A DNA stretch of 64,000 bases from DAOUKH01 sp964291475 (GTDB lineage Bacteria > Chloroflexota > Dehalococcoidia > SHYB01), in the NCBI GenBank assembly GCA_964291475.2, contig OZ220083.1:496001-560000 (forward strand), written 5' to 3'. Shown piece by piece: positions 60,978 to 64,000 of the stretch; position 1 is the stretch's first letter, and each line of letters starts with the position of its first letter. The notes beneath the pieces are model-generated. The model was not told the origin of the DNA and ran no database searches. It was given only the letters and a program-made list of their open reading frames with translations. The position numbers and the translations under genes are program-made.

Positions 60978-62329
60978 GTGAAGGCAATCGTCGGGGTTTG
61001 GGACGACCGTGGACTCTCCGTTTTCCTTGACCGGCTGCGGACGATCGGCGGGTTCGACGTCGTTCCCGCCGGCCGGGCGGTCGGTGTCAAGGAGATCGAA
61101 GGCTCCGGGCTCGTCGTGATGAACCTGCGCCCGTACACCGGGGCGGTCGAGGACATCGACCTCAGCGGCACCGCGCTCTTGCGCGCCGCGGCGAAGCGCT
61201 TCGCCGCCGTCGGGGTGGTCGTCGACCCCGACGACTACCCGTGGGTCGCCACCGCGCTGACGGGTGGCGGGCTTTCGCTCGACCAACGGCGCATGCTGGC
61301 GCACAAGGCCTTCCAACACGTTTCGGCCTACGACGCATCGGTGGCGGCCTCTCTGCGCGGTCCGGAAGACCCCTCCGACCCCACCCTCGGCCCCGATCTC
61401 GTCATTGGCCTGCGGCGGCTGCAGAGCCTGCGCTATGGGGAGAACCCGCATCAGAAGTCGGCGTTCTACCAGGAGCTGCCGGCGCGGGGCGGCGTCATCG
61501 CGACGGCGAAGCAGCTGCACGGCAAGGAGCTTCCCACAACAACATCATCGACGCCGACGCGGCGTGGTCCGTTGCCCGCGACTTCGAGGAGCAGACCTTC
61601 GCCATCGTCAAGCACACCAACCCCTGCGGCCTGGCGTCGCGCGGCAATCAGGCGGAGGCCTACCGGCTCGCCTTCGCCGGCGACCCCGTCTCCGCATTCG
61701 GCGGGATCGTCGCCTGCAACCGCGAGCTGACCCTCGCCGCCGCCGAAGAGATGCGGAAGATCTTCTTCGAGATCGTCATCGCCCCTTCGTTCCAGAATGA
61801 CGCGCTGGCGCTGCTGCGAAAGAAGCGCGACCTGCGGATCCTGGAGATCATGGGCGGCGCGGAGGGCCCGCCGCCGCTCGACTACCGGCGGGTGTCGGGG
61901 GGCATGCTGGTGCAGACCCCAGACGAGCTTCCCGCGAACCCGAAGTCGTGGCGGGTCGTCACCGGCCGCGCGCCCTCAACCGACGAGCTCGCCGAACTCG
62001 TCTTCGCGTGGCGGGCGGTGAAGCACGTCAAGTCGAACGCCATCGTGCTTACCAAGGAGCGGGCGCTGCGCGGCATGGGCGCGGGCCAGCCCAACCGGGT
62101 GACGAGCGTGCATCTCGCGCTGCGGGCCGCCGGCGACGAGGCCGAGGGATGCGTGGCGGCGTCCGACGCCTTCTTCCCCTTCGCCGACGGCGTCGAAGCC
62201 GCCGCCGAGGGCGGCGTTACCGCGATCGTCCAGCCGGGCGGCTCCATCCGCGACGAAGAGGTCATCGCCGCCGCCGACGCGGCGGGGCTGGCCATGGTCT
62301 TCACCGGCGCGCGTCACTTCAAGCACTAG
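60978..62329 (+). CDS. purH: Bifunctional PurH with shortened N-terminal domain, one-base frameshift
   Basis: AICAR transformylase/IMP cyclohydrolase. Start GTG 60978 has AGGAG upstream. The formyltransferase half is complete: VVDPDDYPWV, LRYGENPHQKSAFYQ, KHTNPCGLASRG, SNAIVLTKE and QPGGSIRDEEVIAAADAAGLAMVFTGARHFKH at the end. One base is missing near 61531 (KEL then HNNIIDADAAWSV), probably in the sequence. The N-terminal domain is about 60 residues short: it lacks the region with GGRVKTLHP (catalytic Lys) and has NLRPY for NLYPF. Joined length 450 aa against the usual 510-525. The IMP cyclohydrolase step is in doubt. Confidence 0.85.
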
Positions 62330-62332
62330 GGT

Positions 62333-62628
62333 TCAGGCAGGGGCCTCGACGAGTGGCTCGATGGCGCTGACATCCGTCTTGGCGCGGGCCACGTCGAGAT
62401 CGTACATCCGCTGGAGATTCAACCAGTAGTCGGGCGTCATGCCCAGCGCCTGCCCGATGCGAAGCGCCGCCCCCTGTCGGCCGTGATGGCTCTGCGGCAG
62501 TGGACGATGTCGTGAATGCGTATCTGGGGCACGCCGATCGTCTTCGCAAGGCGATATTGGGTGATGCCCAGCTCTTGCAGCATCTCCGCCAGATGTTCTC
62601 CCGGATGGATGGGTTCCGCGGCGGCCAT
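62333..62628 (-). CDS. HigA-like XRE antitoxin, one-base frameshift
   Basis: MAAAEPIHPGEHLAEMLQELGITQYRLAKTIGVPQIRIHDIV is the HigA/VapI helix-turn-helix. After AITAD a base is missing from a G-run near 62487. The restored end reads ALRIGQALGMTPDYWLNLQRMYDLDVARAKTD, matching the family; joined length 98 aa. No HigB toxin gene is visible upstream on this strand, so it is an orphan here. Convergent to purH. Confidence 0.82.
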
Positions 62629-62719
62629 GGGGTTCCTCCTCAGCCTTAGAACCGGTCCACCGCTGACAATACTAACGTATGCCGTTACTAGTCTGCGTAA
62701 CCGACGGTGACGACTCCTG

Positions 62720-63020
62720 TGGACGTTGGCGCACGCCTCCCCACGCCCCGCCCTCACCCCAACCCTCTCCCAGCGGGAGAGGGGGGAGACCGCCCCGCGC
62801 CCCCGTTTTTCGGCCTGACGACGGGTGGAAAAGCTTCCGTAGGGAGAAGGGGAAGACCTCCCGGCGCCACACCGCCGACGCGCCTGCGGCGCGTGCCCTC
62901 TCTCAGTCTCCCCCAGAGGGGGCGGTGGGTGTTGGGGAGCGGGCGAGTCGCGACTCGCCCCTACAGGGGAGGGGACGGGCACCCACAAGAGGTGCCCCTA
63001 CGGGAGGGGGATGGCTCCCG
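62720..63020. repeat. Dispersed repeat cluster between higA and gap
   Basis: The 398-bp gap holds CTCTCCCAGCGGGAGAGG near 62765, a CTCTCTCAGTCTCCCCC module near 62900, GGGCGAGTCGCGACTCGCCC near 62941 and GGGCACCCACAAGAGGTGCCC near 62979. No gene seen. Confidence 0.75.
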
Positions 63021-63026
63021 CTTGCG

Positions 63027-64000
63027 CTACAGGCCCTTGGCGGCGATGAATGAGGTGAGGTCGGCGAGGCGGTTGCTGTAGCCCCACTCGTTGTCGTACC
63101 AGCCGAGGACTTTCACCATGTCGCCCTCCATGACCATGGTGGAGAGCGAGTCGAAGATGCAGCTGTGGGGATTTTCCTTGAAGTCGGAGCTGACCAGCGG
63201 CTCGTCGCAGTACTGCACGATGCCCTTGAGGGCGCCGTCGGCCGCTTGGCGGAAGATGTCGTTGACTTCGTCGACGGTGGTCGAGCGGCCGGTCTTCACC
63301 ACGAGGTCGATCAGGGAGACCGTCGAGGTGGGGACGCGGAAGGCCATGCCATGCAGCTTACCGTTGAGCTGGGGCAGGACGAGGCCCACGGCCTTGGCGG
63401 CGCCGGTCGAGGTGGGGATGATATTCATCGCGGCGGCGCGGGCGCGGCGGAGGTCGTCGTGGACGACGTCGAGGATCGATTGGTCGTTGGTGTAGGCGTG
63501 CACCGTCGACATGAGGCCGTGCTCAATGCCGAGGCTGTCGTCGAGCACCTTGGCCAGCGGGGCCACGCAGTTCGTGGTGCAGGAGGCGTTGGAGATCACC
63601 CGGTGCTTGGCGGGGTCGTAGGACGACTCGTTGACGCCGAGGACGAAGGTGCCGTCCTCGCCCTTGGCAGGAGCGGAGATGATGACCTTCTTGGCGCCGC
63701 CGTTGGTGTGGGCCGCGGCCTTCGACGCGTCGGTGAAGAAGCCGGTGGACTCGATGACGACGTCGACGCCTTCGCCGCCCCAGGGGATCTTGCCGGGGTC
63801 GCGCTCGCTGAAGACGCGGATGGGCGCTCGTTGACGAGGAGGTGGCCGTCCTGGACGTCGACCTTGCCGGGGAAGGGGCCGTAGTTGGTGTCGTACTTGA
63901 GGAGGTGGGCGTTGGTCGCGCCGTCGGTCAGGTCGTTGAGGGCGACGACCTCGAGCTTGTCTTGATGGTTGGCGTGCATGGCGCGGAAGACGTTCCTGCC
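63027..64000 (-). CDS. gap: Glyceraldehyde-3-phosphate dehydrogenase (5' end outside window, frameshifted)
   Basis: Oxidises glyceraldehyde 3-phosphate in glycolysis. The 3' part is intact: SNASCTTNCVAPLAKVL with the catalytic Cys, TVHAYTNDQSILDVVH, RAAAMNIIPTSTGAAKAVGLVLPQLNGKLHGMAFRVPT and the end WGYSNRLADLTSFIAAKGL. Before it the frame changes near 63826 (HLLVNERP then IRVFSERDPGKIPWGGEGVDVVIESTG in the other frame), a single-base loss. The N-terminal NAD-binding start lies beyond the window. Confidence 0.93.
   Translation of the reverse strand, partial: QERLPRHARQPSRQARGRRPQRPDRRRDQRPPPQVRHQLRPLPRQGRRPGRPPPRQRAPIRVFSERDPGKIPWGGEGVDVVIESTGFFTDASKAAAHTNGGAKKVIISAPAKGEDGTFVLGVNESSYDPAKHRVISNASCTTNCVAPLAKVLDDSLGIEHGLMSTVHAYTNDQSILDVVHDDLRRARAAAMNIIPTSTGAAKAVGLVLPQLNGKLHGMAFRVPTSTVSLIDLVVKTGRSTTVDEVNDIFRQAADGALKGIVQYCDEPLVSSDFKENPHSCIFDSLSTMVMEGDMVKVLGWYDNEWGYSNRLADLTSFIAAKGL

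Noticed and set aside
58504..60987. An 827-codon minus-strand frame opposite purF-purM
   Set aside because: Shadow of purine genes, with no domain or ribosome site.

Overview
The window is GC-rich, gene-dense DNA that looks like an uncultivated Chloroflexota, most likely a SAR202/Dehalococcoidia-type lineage. This rests on Pro/Thr-rich surface and lipoprotein stalks, an F420-type LLM oxidoreductase, an orphan molybdenum hydroxylase, thiolase/DUF35 pairs, phosphotriesterase and FMN oxidase genes, and many palindromic intergenic repeats. The lineage is inferred from gene content only. About a dozen positions carry single-base frameshifts in otherwise conserved genes, several in homopolymers, so indel errors of a long-read assembly are more likely than mass gene decay.

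Layout. 1-4.3 kb: phage relic (terminase, broken portal) and an intact IS481-type element with 50-bp inverted ends and a 5-bp target duplication. 4.3-9.4 kb: thiolase/DUF35 operon, glmS, MntA/HepT toxin-antitoxin pair. 9.8-14.4 kb: argF, der, plsY, gpsA, VapBC. 14.4-20.4 kb: acyl-CoA ligase, two enoyl-CoA hydratases, three tandem paralogous lipoproteins. 20.7-25.5 kb: cmk, plsC, mnmE, tRNA-Asn, VOC and HAD genes. 25.5-35.4 kb: unknown gene with XRE regulator, dinB, ftsH, surface protein, peptide-binding lipoprotein, squalene/phytoene synthase. 35.4-55.5 kb: catabolic/accessory island. 55.6-64 kb: tRNA-Lys, tRNA-Leu, oligopeptide ABC ATPases, purF-purM-purH, a HigA-like gene and a partial GAPDH gene at the right edge.

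The most interesting system is in the island. Two genes (42929-43507 and 47061-47657) are each split by an in-frame TGA directly before Gly-Ser-Cys. Reading continues in frame, and an identical-loop hairpin with a compensatory base pair lies at the same distance after both TGAs. They are UGSC-type selenoproteins. Each is followed at once by a member of one paralogous family that I do not recognise, giving a duplicated two-gene selenoprotein module. Between and around the copies lie an FMN 2-hydroxy-acid oxidase, a phosphotriesterase-like hydrolase, a Mo hydroxylase with a MoaD-like protein, and three small toxin-antitoxin cassettes. No Sec machinery (selA, selB, selC, selD) is visible in the window.

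Other odd points: a PurH with a shortened N-terminal domain lacking IMP cyclohydrolase motifs; two thiolase-fold enzymes with Gly in place of the catalytic Cys, each next to a DUF35 protein; TATAAT boxes 6-9 bases before start codons, suggesting leaderless mRNAs; and a perfect 18-bp palindrome at the XRE gene start.
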